From the NCBI GenBank assembly GCA_021234155.1, contig JAJEKV010000039.1:8755077-8819076 (forward strand): DNA of 64,000 nt, in the 5' to 3' direction. Both the position numbers and the translations under genes were made by a program. Under the pieces are notes generated by a model. It had not been told where the DNA came from. It worked only from the letters and a program-made list of their open reading frames with translations, and ran no database searches. This document shows, in pieces, positions 33,443-44,954 of this stretch (position 1 is its first letter; each line of letters opens with the position of its first letter). The stretch comes from Isoetes taiwanensis (lineage: Eukaryota > Streptophyta > Lycopodiopsida > Isoetales > Isoetaceae).

Positions 33443-36400
33443 ATGTCAAGCAGATTTGGAGCTGGTTTGCTAACTGCTATAGAAGTGTTTAAGGGAGACT
33501 CTGGTTTTCAAGTATGGAAGGAAAAGGTCAAGCATGTACTAGAAGTAGAAGATCTTTGGGATCTGATTGAGAGAGCAGAAGAAGAATCGAAGCTAAGAAG
33601 CTTAACTAGAAAAGTTGTGGCAGAAGGAAGTTCAAATACTGGAAGCAATGAAGAAGTTCAAGCTGAAGAGGTGAGTGAGGTATCAGCAAAAGGAGGTGCT
33701 GGAGACAAGGCCAGAATAAGAGAAGCTCAAGGAATTATCATGAGCAAAGTAAGTTCTAGTATTGTGCTGAAATTAAGAGGTATGACACCTAAGCAAATGT
33801 GGAATTACATGCTAATTAATTATGAGGAAAAGACATCCTCTCAGATTGATGTGTTGGAGAATGAGCTAAGGAGATTGAAGTTCAATGAAAATGATGATGT
33901 AAATGAGTTTTTGCAAAACTTTGACAATGTGATTGCAGATTTAGAGGGAGCTGGGGTAACTTACACTCAGCAGCAGCAAGTATTAGCAATGTCTAGGGCT
34001 TGCTCAAGTCTAGGTAATATTTCCATATTTATGAGAACTATTGCTAGAACTAAGATGGAAGCAGAAAGAATGTTGGAAACTGAACTGGAGCAAAATAAAG
34101 TATTGGGAGAGAATGAAAATGCTCAGGTGCTGTTTGTTAAAGGAAAGGGTGAAAACAAAAGCAAACAAGAGGGACGATTTGGAGGAAAAATTGGACCATG
34201 TTTTAATTGCAATAAATATGGGCATCTAAAGGTTGACTGTCCTGTTATGACAAGGGAAATATTCTGCTATCATTGTGGAGGGAGAGGACATATTGCATCC
34301 TCCTGCTCAACTCCAAAAGACAATGTAAGTACAAGGGGAAGGGGCAGAGGCAGAGGATCAAATTTCAGAGGCAGGGGAAGAGGGAGGACTGGAAAAACAA
34401 ATTATGAGGCAAATGTTGCTGAGGAGGTAAGCCTGGAAGAAGACAGTCTAGAAGAAAATGAAGAGGTAAGAAATTCTGAAATTTATGATGTTTCTAGTAA
34501 CAAGGTTGATGATGATTTGCTGATTATAGATAGTGGAGCTGAAAAATCGATAACATGCTCTTCCAAATACTTGAAGGAGTGTTGTGAAAGCAAAGGAGGA
34601 AATGTTCAAGTTGGAAATGGCAGCTTACAGAAAATAGAAAATGTTGGAGTATTAGAGCTATTTGACCTAGATGGAAAAATAGTGAATTTAAGAAATGTTC
34701 TTTGTGTTCCTTCATTAGTAAGGAATCTTATTTCAATTTCCCAGTTAGTAGACATGGGATTCAGAGTTGTGTTTGAACAACTTGAATGTAAAATCTTTGA
34801 AGGAAATAAATTAAGGTTTCTTGGCAAAAGAGTTGGCAATTTATTTGGATTGAACTCTAAATGTATTGGCAGTATAAACTTGTCTACTATTGCAAATACA
34901 CATACCTGGCATGAAAGACTAGGACATGCAGGCATAAAATATATTCATAACATGGCCAAGAAAGGATGGATAAAATGTGAAAAGGCAGAAGTTGACAATG
35001 AGACATGCATGGGATGCATGCTGGGAAAACATAGCAGGTTACCTTTTGGTAAAGCAAAGGAAAGAGCAAAGGCACCACTAGATTTAGTTCACACTGACTT
35101 ATGTGGGCCATTAAATAAAACTGGAATTTCAGGGAAAAAATATTTTATAACATTTATTGATGATTTTAGCAGGAAAACACAGGTTTATTGCCTAAGGAGT
35201 AAAGATCTTGCCTTTGAAGCATTCAAGAGATACGCTGCTGAAGTTGAGTGTACAAATGGAAGAAAAATCAAGTGTGTTCGATCTGACAGGGGAGGTGAGT
35301 ACATGTCTTCCAAATTTGTCAAATATTGTATTGAAAAGGGAATTAAGAGACAATTTACATGTAGTTACACTCCTCAGCAAAATGGTGTGGCTGAGAGAAA
35401 AAATAAAACTATTCTTAATGCTGTTAGGGCCATGCTGAAGCATAGTGGTCTACCTATTTTTCTATGGGAGGAGGCAGTGAAAACAGCAGTGCTTATACAA
35501 AATGGCATGACAGATATAAAACCTATGGTTGTTTGACCTATGTACATGTACCAGAAGAACTAAGATCTAAACTTGATGATAGATCAACAATAGGGTACCT
35601 AGTGGGATATGAAGAAAGCTCAAAAGGCTATAGAATTTATAACCCAGCCACTAAGAAAATCATTATTAGCAGAGAAGTGACTTTTGTAGAACAAAAATTG
35701 TATAAGCCAATAATGAATGAGGTTGAATCAGAGAATTGTAAAGAAGTTACAAATGAGACAGAAAATTCTATAGATAATGAGCTGAAAGGATATGATACAG
35801 ATGAAAATGATGAGCATATTTTGAAACATGAAACTGTAGATGACAGAATAAATGGAAATGATGGGGAGGAAGCACAAACAGGAAATGCTGCAGTTAAGGT
35901 AGTAAAGAAAAGAAAAACTGAAGGGGAAAGACTCAGGGAGGAGGCTCAGATTGATCCCAGTGCATATGGAAGAATGCCAGATGGTAAAAGTGTCAGGGTT
36001 CAGTCAAGAAGGGAAAATATTGAAGTACTCATGGTTTTAGAAACAGGTGTACCAGAAAGTTTTGATGATGCAATGAAAGACCTAGATGGCCAAAGATGGA
36101 AGCAAGCCATGAATGATGAAATAGATTCATTCAAAAGAACTGAGACCTACCAAGTTGTAGAAAGACCAAAAAATAAAAATGTGGTGGGAAATAAATGGGT
36201 ATACAAATTGAAAATAGAGGCAGATGGAAATCCCATGCATAAAGCTCGTCTTGTGGCACAGGGCTTTACTCAGAGAAGAGGAATTGACTATGATGAGACG
36301 TATTCACCTGTTGTGAAGATGACAAGCATTAGAATGATCATTTCTATGGCAAATGCTCTAGATTATGAACTACATCACATGGATGTAAATACTGCTTTTT

Positions 36401-37582
36401 TGAATGCAAAGTTAGATGAGGAAATATACATGGAACAGCCTCCAGGTTATGAGCAAGGGGAAAATAATGTATGGAGATTAAAAATGGGCAGTATATGGGT
36501 TGAAACAATCACCAAGGGAATGGTATAAATGCATGGATTCTTTTTTAATGGATCAGGGGTTCAGAAAACTTGATAATGATGGGAATGTATATGTTTTTGA
36601 GAAACAGGGAAAGCATTGTATAATAGGATTGTATGTAGATGATTGTGTGATGGCAGGACAGAATTGGACAATTTTAAATCATTGCAAAGACGTGCTGAAA
36701 GGGAGATTTATGATGACAGATCTGGGAGAATTAAAGAAGTTCCTTGGGATTGAGGTCACAAGTGACAGGAAAAACAGAAAAATATATCTATCTCAAAGGA
36801 AATACATAGACAATATTGTCAAGGCACCAATCTTGCCAGGCTGCAAAATATCAAAAGAAATGTGTCCACAAAATGAAAGAGAGGTAAAGGATATGGAAAA
36901 GATCCCATACAGGCCATTAATTGGAAGCTTGCTTTACATATCAAATAACACTAGGCCAGATATCAGTTATATAGTCAATGTTTTGAGTAGGTACAATCAT
37001 GACCCAGGAAAACAGCATTGGTTGGCAGCAAAGAAAGTTCTTAGATATTTAAAGGGGACAAAAGATGTTGGGATAGAATATTCTACAGATGACTTGAATT
37101 TAATAGGTTATTGTGATGCTGACTGGTGTGGAGATCCAGATGAAAGAAGATCAACTTCTGGATACTTGCTCATGTTAGGAGGAGGACCTATAAGTTGGAG
37201 AAGTAAAAAACAATCATCTATAGCATTGTCCACAGCAGAAGCAGAATATACATCAGCAACATTGGCAGCCAAGGAAATTGTATGGACAAGGAGAATGTTA
37301 TAAGAACTTGGAATAAAACAAAGAGACAGTATCATACTTCATTGTGACAGTCAAAGCTGCATCTCTATGGCTAAAAATCCAATCATGCATGAAAGGACAA
37401 AGCACATTGAGATGAAAATGCATTTTATAAGAGAAATGGTAAACAAAGGTACAATTCAAATGGAGCATGTCAAATCAGAGGAACAGCTAGCAGATATTCT
37501 CACTAAAGTCTTGAGTAGTCACAGGTTCGATTTCTTAACAAGAAAAATAAGTTGCAGACAAGTTACAAGTTGTTACAGCTGA
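33443..37582 (+). pseudogene. Copia gag-pol polyprotein, frameshifted
   Basis: Frame 1 (33,443-35,536) starts MSSRFGAGLLTAIEVF and carries a gag domain, two CCHC zinc knuckles near residues 253 and 275 (CFNCNKYGHLKVDC, CYHCGGRGHIASSC), a protease with IIDSGAE near 362, the HHCC integrase zinc domain near 488-530 and an integrase core with TDLCGP, SDRGGEY and QQNGVAERKN. A deletion of roughly 30 codons plus a frameshift sits near 35,505-35,525. Frame 2 (to 36,528) resumes at YGCLTYVHVPEEL and has the RT start (WKQAMNDEI, DVNTAFLN). A second frameshift near 36,490 leads to frame 3 (36,500-37,303), with LYVDDCVM (RT catalytic YVDD) and RNase H (DADWCGD, STAEAEY). A stop at 37,303 precedes the last piece (37,367-37,582). 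It cannot make a full polyprotein. Confidence 0.93.
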
Positions 37583-37704
37583 GTTATTGCAAATTGGACT
37601 TGTTGACAATAGAATTAATTTGCAGACACATGGTGAATGGTTCAATGACAAAATGAAAGAGCAGATGACATCACAGGAATAATTATTATGAGGTGAAAGG
37701 GGAA

Positions 37705-38412
37705 TGTAAGAAAAACCTCAGTTTTTCTGTTCACCTCATAATAAAAGACAGTGAAATGATTCAGCATACAAACTGTACAATATTGTATATTGATCTTAGG
37801 GTTGGTGGTGAGATGCACATATTGAAGGATCTTGGAAAAGGTACATGATTAGTAAGCTAGGAGAAAAGGGGAAACCATATTTTCAATGGTTACCATGGTG
37901 TTATACTTAGGTTTAGGTGATGGTTGTTAAATAGTTCAACCATTGCTAATTTGTTCAAAGAAAAATATGACGTGTTAAAGATAAAATTAGCAGTGCAGAT
38001 ATGGAGGGAATGAAGACTCAAATTTGGAAGATATTTTCGGTCGAATGAATGACCAGACCGGATCGGTAGTTGCCTAAACGGCCGGATCTGATATGATAAA
38101 TCTAAGATGTACAGAACGATTGTATATACAGAGAAGTTTGATTGAAAGCTGTGACGGTTGTCTTCAAGGTAAAATATGCTCGATGTTCAGATATTTTTAA
38201 ATAGTTCAAATGATCTTATTGCCTATGGTTGATCAATAAATACTACAATGGTCTAAGGTAATGCATGATTTGCTTTGAGTGAAGTTTAAATTACTAAGTG
38301 GTGAAGATCACCATTATTTTGTGAATCAAATAGAAGTTGAGAAATGTATCTTGTGTATTATTTGTGCTAATGCATATCTAAAGGATTGCATTGAGACATT
38401 AAAATTCTAACA
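37705..38412 (+). repeat. Copia 3' LTR
   Basis: 708 bp, TG..CA ends, preceded by the polypurine tract and followed by the GTACC target duplication. Confidence 0.88.
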
Positions 38413-39502
38413 GTACCTTGGTCTTGGGATTTCAAAGTCAGGGTATCTCAATAAGAAGGCACAATTCCGCTTTGGTGCTCGCAAAGCTGAGCATGGCAAT
38501 TCAGGCACGATGAAAGCTCGTGCGGCAATCTTGGCCTCGGAGGCTATTTTCTCCATGTTTGTCAAAGAAAATTGTGAATCCACACCTCACCGTAGCAGGA
38601 GGAATGAAGACGGGATTTGAGAAAACGTGAGGAAGTTGCCTGCAATGTTTACGAAGACCTGCATTCTTGAAGAGGTCAACGCAGAAGTGATGGCACTCAC
38701 AGTCAAGAAGGTGTCTCCGACATGATTTCATAGAACATGGAGGCGTAGCTTCAAGGATGTCAGTATTGCCAAGAAAATTGCATTCTCCAAGTGTGACACT
38801 TGTGAGATTATCCACACGAAGCTGTTGAAGACCAAGGATGCGGCTGAAAGGAGAATATTGCATGATCAGAGAAGGGCACATAGACTAGAGCAGCAATCAT
38901 GTCGCACCTAGTACTGGTCCTGGAGACTGTACTCCCATCTTCGAGACTATGTGTGTATCATTCACGACAAAATGGATCAGGCAAAGATTATGATTCCAAA
39001 GTTGCTACAATCAGTGAAGTTCCTTTGGAGACTAGATAAGCTGAAGACTTCATTGACATGTGTACTTACTCACGGCCATGGAAGAGGGTCCTATGGAAAT
39101 TTTTCTCTGGATCTGTGGTCCAACGACTCCAACTTCCACTTGGGTTCCTTGAATAGTATTCTGAAAATGTTGGAACTGCCTCATGAGTTTGCAGGCCATC
39201 TTGCATTGTCTGGTCCATCAGTCCCAGATTGGGCAAGGGCCTTGCGTGACACCACCGCGCTAGTGTCAAAGTTGTCGCTATCTAGCAAGAGCATCCCCGT
39301 TGACCTGCCTCAACCCGAGGGACCCTCAATGAAGCGCCTCCCTCACACACTGATGTTGCAACTAGACAACACATCTGGACAAAACAAAAATAGGTATATA
39401 TTTTCATATCTTTTATACCTTGTATATCTCGGTGTTTTTGAGGAGATTGAGTTAGGTTTTATGATGCCTGGCCACACACATGAGGATATAGATGCTATGT
39501 TT

Positions 39503-40308
39503 CAGGGTAAATTTTAACGGCCCTAAATGTTTTTCTATTCAAATTAAGGTTGGCTAAACCTATGAAAAACAAAAGTTCTTAGAGTTTTTTCTTGGCGAAA
39601 TTTGATAAAATAAAGCCCTATAATTATCGTCCCATTTGGCTAAAATGTAAAATTTATATGACATGAAATTCTGATGATGGCGAATTTTTCTTGGTCCCCA
39701 GCTAAAGTGCAACTATTTAACTTCAAACTTTGAGCACTAATTAGTACATGAATGACATTGATTCAATATGGTTCTTTTACAAAATGATAACAAATATTGT
39801 TCAAAGTACAATTCATAAGGAACAAACAATATCGTTTGAAGGAACATGCATGTTTACGTTGGGGCCAAATGCATCCAAATGGTGAATTTGGTGATGAAGC
39901 CCTTTAGGGTCAACAATTGCAAGAAGAGATCACTACTATTTAAAGCTTAAAATGCACATCATGTAACATTCTTCATAGCATTTAACCTAAGCAACTCATA
40001 GATACAAATTCAAAATATGATTGAGGTAGCTAATGGCAATTCCTAAATGAAAGAGGTCCCTGAATAGAATTGGCATGGCTATTTGACTTAATCAAGGTTC
40101 TCCTAATCAACTTTAGAGAAGGCGGTTCAGTACACCATGGAGGAAACAATCCCGGCTAAACTCTAAGCATTAAGAATTTACCCCCTTTTAGAGTGGCTAA
40201 ATTATGCTTTTTCTAAAAAAATTGCCTTTATAAACTTTAGCCATGAAATTTGACTAAAGGTCTAAAAAATCGCCATTTGGCGAATTTTAGCCACTCTTTA
40301 TTACCCTG
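39503..40308. mobile_element. Non-autonomous hAT element (806 bp)
   Basis: It begins CAGGGTAA and ends TTACCCTG, an 8-bp terminal inverted repeat typical of hAT elements. It is flanked by an exact 8-bp duplication CTATGTTT at 39,495-39,502 and 40,309-40,316. Precise removal restores the reading frame of gene iii. The AT-rich interior has no transposase. Confidence 0.88.
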
Positions 40309-41347
40309 CTATGTTTGGTAGTTTTTCATCTTCCTTGAAGAAAGCGGAAGTGCTAACCATGCCTGAGTTGTTGTATGAATTTCATACATGTAATCTCAAC
40401 ATGCCAGTGTCATATCTTGTTGATAAGGTTCCAGATTGGAAAGGTTTCATAGAAGGGTACATCCTTGATGGGGAAGATAGATTGACTGGTCACACTGGCC
40501 CTCTGACCTTCAGGTTCGCTATGAATGGTGACTGGCCTGTCATGTACCACAATGCATGTCCTATGTTCGTGGATTGGTTACCTGCTGCAAGAATAAGCAT
40601 GTGGAAAGAAGGAGAGGATGGAAAACACCTGATGCCATCTGGAAATCCGAAGATGTTAGCACCTAAGGGCTCAGTAAAAGACCTTGGTCAACTCCAAAAT
40701 AGTATCCATAAGCATATCCTCCACTAGGTTGCATGCTCGATGAATAATAAGGGCACTCCAGAGACGGCCAAATATACGCACAATTTACATTGACAATTGA
40801 ATATTGGATGGAACTCTTGCAGCATCTGGGTAATATCACCAATGTGGAAGGTCCTTACGAGGACTTTTGGCTGCGCACTAGGCAAGACAGACTTGATATA
40901 CCTGATGTGGTAGATGTGGTGGAGCCAATTGCAAGCATCACTCCTACTTATGTTGGTCCACTGAAGGATAAGCCCATACCAGAATTCAATCCATTCACGG
41001 ATTTGAAAAAGGGCATGTTTATAATGCCGCACCCTGATGACATCTTGTGTCCGACATGGGTAGGATATGCTACAGAGGAACCCCAAATGGATGATAAGAA
41101 AGACAACTTCGAGATTATCCAGGTCACTTGGTGGGAGCCTGTCCCTGTTAGAAACCAGGTGTTCCCAGCTAACTATGTCAATTGTTGGAAGAAGAGATGG
41201 AGGCCGATGACTGCTAGTAACTGCATTAAGATAGAGAGTATCAACTACGCTTGGAGTCCTTCGAATAAGAAGAAGCTACCAAACACTGTCAAGATTCTTG
41301 TGCTTGTTGCCGAAGCATATGCAGCACTCGCTGGGGATGTATGTTAG

Positions 41348-44300
41348 TGTCATGGAAGCGCTTGTTTTATAAAAGTCCACAAATTAAGATATTGTCCATA
41401 TTTAATGAAACTGTGCTTTACTTGACATTTCTAGATAGATTTTCAAATTGCCACCAAACTACTAGGAGGGGACGAAAAGAAGTAACTGTACTTATATGTC
41501 TAACGGAACTTACTGTAACAGAAATCCTCAAAAAAAAAAAAAAGGTACTTGAGGTAAATTTGCTTCTCTCGAAGAAAAGGTCAGATTGATCAATTCTAGA
41601 GAGCGGGACACCTTTCTTGTTCAATTTGGATTGGAACAATCTACTTGTAGGATCATAAAGGGGGACTTTCTTGTTCAAGTAAGGGAATCCTACTTGGAGG
41701 ATCAGAAAGGGGTCTTTCTCTTGTTCAAGGAAAAACTTATTTGGAGGATCAGAAAAAATTACTTCTCAAAGGAGGTCTGGGATGATCAAACTTAAGAATG
41801 GAAGGTCTAATGCACTTTCTCAAAAGGCAATCAACGATCTCAACTTTGAAAAGGAAGACTTATTGTTCTTCTTCCAAGTTAATGATCATCGGGCCAATCA
41901 CGAGAAGGGAAGACTTCATATGGCACAAGCTCGGGGGAGTGGTCCACAATGAAACGGCTAGGGAGAAAAGGGGCAAAGCTATGCTAAAATCTTATTCTTT
42001 GAAGATTGTCTAGTAATAAGAGGGCAAAGGATATTATTAAGAGATACCTTTTTCTAAATATTGAAGGATACCTATTATTCAAAGGAGCACCCTTTATGGA
42101 GGAGATGTCTATTTAATGGAGGAGTAGTGAATGTGTAAAGGAGAATAAGGAGAGGCGAACATAAGGGGAGAAGGAGTGGATGACAACGGGATTCAGATAT
42201 CTTGTTTGCTAGAGGATCAATTACTAGATCGTAGGTTGTGGTGATTAAGTCGTGTTGATCGAGACCTATAGCTAGAATTTTATCTATAAACCATAGCTAG
42301 AATTCTTAGCCAGTTGGTCAGAGGTTGGATCTGTGAAACTTAATGTTGACTGGAAGTCAGTGATATAGCTTTGCCTATAGCCCTTAAGGAGGTGGATCCC
42401 GTTGGCTGGTAGAGAATTGTGCGGCATAGTTATTTTCTCAACAAAGCTTCTAAGTTCTTCTATTGTTCTATGTAGATCTGAGACTGTAATAAATATATCT
42501 TCTTTTCTTCAATCCATAACAATTATCAATGTTAAAAAATTCATCAGCTTCAACTGCCCTAATATCTTGGTCATGGAATAGATGCATTGACAATTACAGA
42601 TTCTAGTTTTAAGTTACGTATCCCTATACAGAAGCATATACAGGACAAGTAGGAGAAGGGGCCGGAAGCCTAGATATTTCCAAAGCCCCCAGCACCTATT
42701 AATAGGAATAATCAGACTAATAATACTCTCAGACCCACTAGGTGATATGTCATCTGCATCACCAAATACACTTCTAAGGGAAACAAAAAAATAGAAATCA
42801 AAGAGTAGAAACCAAATCGCTTTCAATACCAGGCTAAGGCCTTGGCATTGAGTTTCAACAAACCAAGACCTAAAGCAATAGGCCAACTCCCAAACCCCAG
42901 TATCATGCTAAAGAAGATTTCGACCAGTTCCAAAGCCCCAGGGTCAAGCCAAAGATGGTTTCGGCAAGCTCCAAGCAATCCAAAGATAATTGCAGTCAGC
43001 TTCAAAGCAGGAAGCTCCAAGGCAACAGGAGCAAATTTGGCCTTACCTCATACAAATTTGACTGATGTAGTTGCCATTGGCTCGAAATAGAAACTCGCGA
43101 AAACATACATTATGTGTGACAGTTGTAACCTAATAGTTGATTTTATGAGAAGTATTGAGCTTGAAAATGCATATGGTTTTCTTTTTTTCCCCTTTTCTTT
43201 TCTTTCCTTTTTTTTAAACAGTGCTTCAATCAACATTAATAATTTGAATGTCGATTCATGTTAGTGACTTCACTAGGCCACAAACAACAAAATGTTTTGT
43301 TTTTCATTAGATCATAATTATGAGCTTGATAAACTTATGTGGAAACGTGAAGAGCATCATTTTTGTTTTAAAGAAACAAAAAAAATAAAAAAATTAAATA
43401 CTTCTTTCTGCTTTGGTAGATGGTATGGTCTTAGCAGCCTTGACACCCTAAGAATTTTATATTATTTCCTTTCCTTTAAGAAATGATAATTGTTTAGTGT
43501 ATGTAGCAAGGCAGAATTTCGGTAAATAACAATGGAATCAATTTGGACAAGGACATAAATAACAATCTCTTCAAACAAAGAGGGCAAATGCGGGATGCGT
43601 CACCATCTTGTATACATGAAAGGCCATTTTACTTGACCTCTAGCCATGGAAACAAGGCAACATGCGGCAGTGCGGAGCCCTAATAACACAAGAGGAAGGT
43701 CAAGTAACTGTTGTGCATCACCCTGTTTCCACAGCACGGAGGTCAAGTAAATGACCTTCCCTATAACACGGAAGGTTGTTAGGCATCCATTCTGTGCCAT
43801 GTCTCGTCAACCACACAGTTGAAGCAAAAAGCGTGACAAAAAATTCAAAATGTTATTTTTCGAAGGACGAACGAAAGTAAAATATGATACATAAGAATGC
43901 TAAGGGAGGTGGAGATAACCCCAAACCTCATCCTTAATATTAGGGTGTAATTTATAAGTAAAATACTGGTCGTGCAGTCGAGATTTAATCTCATGATAAA
44001 GACATGTAGCAGAAATGCATTTGCCTCTGAAAACCACCTGGCATCTGTCAGTTCAAATCAGCCAACAGACTAAAGCCCTGCAGATATTAAAAGCCCACTT
44101 CGTAAAACATGGTCAGTTTTGAAGAAAGAGGCCAAGGAGGATATCCTAACTTGCTAGAGTAGTGCTAAATCCATCATGTCTAAAACGCCATTTTTTGAAT
44201 GTACACACTTCTTCCAAGCTTGTTTCCGGGAAGTAGTGGCAACATCAAGGGCAAGGCATAGACGCCTCACTCTTTTTTACCTTAATTTAATCTGATATAC

Positions 44301-44560
44301 ATGGAGTAAGGTAGGTTGCAAGCAAGTGATAGTCATAGGATACCAAACCTACAGTGAGTGTATATTGTATATTGACTTGTCCTCGTGACAAGAAAGATAT
44401 TTTGTTTCCTTACTTTCTTATGGCATCTTCCAAGTGTAGAACAATGATTTTGGCCACGTTGCAGCATACTGACATATCCGATGCGCACTCTCGCAGATCA
44501 ACGGCTGAGGATACAGGTTGAAAAATCCGACAGCCATGCAACTTTTCCGTTGTTTTTTGC
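41348..44560. other. No gene recognised
   Basis: Contains a poly-A run at about 41,530-41,542, short direct repeats of 'TTGTTCAAG..AGGATCA' between 41,620 and 41,750 and scattered short ORFs. The segment 42,300-42,530 resembles an LTR 3' half (AATAAA-like site, T-rich), but I see no partner. Confidence 0.4.
43622..43756. repeat. Inverted repeat / hairpin
   Basis: GGCCATTTTACTTGACCTC (43,622-43,640) is almost the complement of GAGGTCAAGTAAATGACC (43,739-43,756). A third partial copy (GAAGGTCAAGTAA) lies near 43,695. Confidence 0.55.
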
Positions 44561-44585
44561 CGGAGAGCTACAGTGTAGGACGATA

Positions 44586-44954
44586 ACGTGGCACACTGCA
44601 GCGACTTGACGCTGCTCGCTCATCCTTTATTTAGGCCTTGGGTTCATATCCGCTTCTACTACCTCGTGATTTCTATCAGTTCAACTGCAGGTGATCAATC
44701 GTTTTTTTTTTTTAATTCATTGCTTTCTAGCATCTGTTGTCAAAATAGCAATTTTGTTTCTCGATCTTCTGAAGATTTTGATTTTGAAGTAAATCTTGAT
44801 CCCACCTACTTCTGAAATTGATCTCATGTTCTGTGTCTTTTGCTCATGTTTTTCGCATTTTTTTAATATGTCATTTTCATTATCCCTGCTTGCTGGATCT
44901 TTATTTCCTGCTTAAGGAGTCTGTGTGTTGATCTGCAGAAGAAAACCCAGCAAA
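44586..44954 (+). promoter_or_regulatory. Promoter and leader intron of the second R40 lectin gene
   Basis: ACGTGGC, the core of an ABA-response element (ABRE), is at 44,586-44,592, and a TATA-like TTTATTTA at 44,627-44,634. A leader intron from GTGATC (44,691) to GCAG (44,938) is plausible. R40 lectins in other plants are ABA- and salt-induced, so an ABRE 35 bp upstream of the TATA box fits, but a single short motif is weak evidence. Confidence 0.45.

Larger units (their letters stand above)
32805..38412 (+). mobile_element. Ty1/Copia LTR retrotransposon, complete but inactive
   Basis: The element starts TGTAAGAAAA and ends ATTCTAACA, flanked by an exact 5-bp duplication GTACC at 32,800-32,804 and 38,413-38,417. 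It inserted into the reading frame of gene iii. The domain order gag, protease, integrase, RT, RNase H is Copia-type. A primer-binding-site-like AATCAGAGTAGG lies at 33,420-33,431 and a polypurine tract (AGGTGAAAGGGGA) at 37,691-37,703 abuts the right LTR. The LTRs are almost identical over the first 385 bp, yet unrelated after that. Confidence 0.93.
31918..41347 (+). pseudogene. Gene iii: DUF7869-like transposase fossil, split by Copia and hAT insertions
   Basis: Open segments: 31,918-32,120, 32,090-32,804, then, after the Copia insert, 38,418-39,502, and after the hAT insert 40,317-40,724 and 40,790-41,345. Removing Copia joins TGG-TAC to C-TT-GGT, giving 'ICERVWYLGLGISKSGYLNK' in one frame. 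Removing the hAT element gives 'DIDAMFGSFSSSLKKAE' in one frame. The core 'LQLDNTSGQNKNR' followed by 'GFMMPGHTHEDIDAMF' (about 39,355-39,500) is the signature I associate with DUF7869 proteins, a transposase-like RNase H-fold family. A Cys-containing segment (FRCQACLTVP) and basic patches occur N-terminally. The C-terminus (FEIIQVTWWEPVPVRNQVFP) ends at TAG 41,345. In-frame stops near 38,620, 38,725 and 38,910 show decay. Confidence 0.65.

Noticed and set aside
39503-40308. Intron of gene iii
   Set aside because: hAT-type inverted ends and an exact 8-bp target duplication explain it better; splice phases do not fit.
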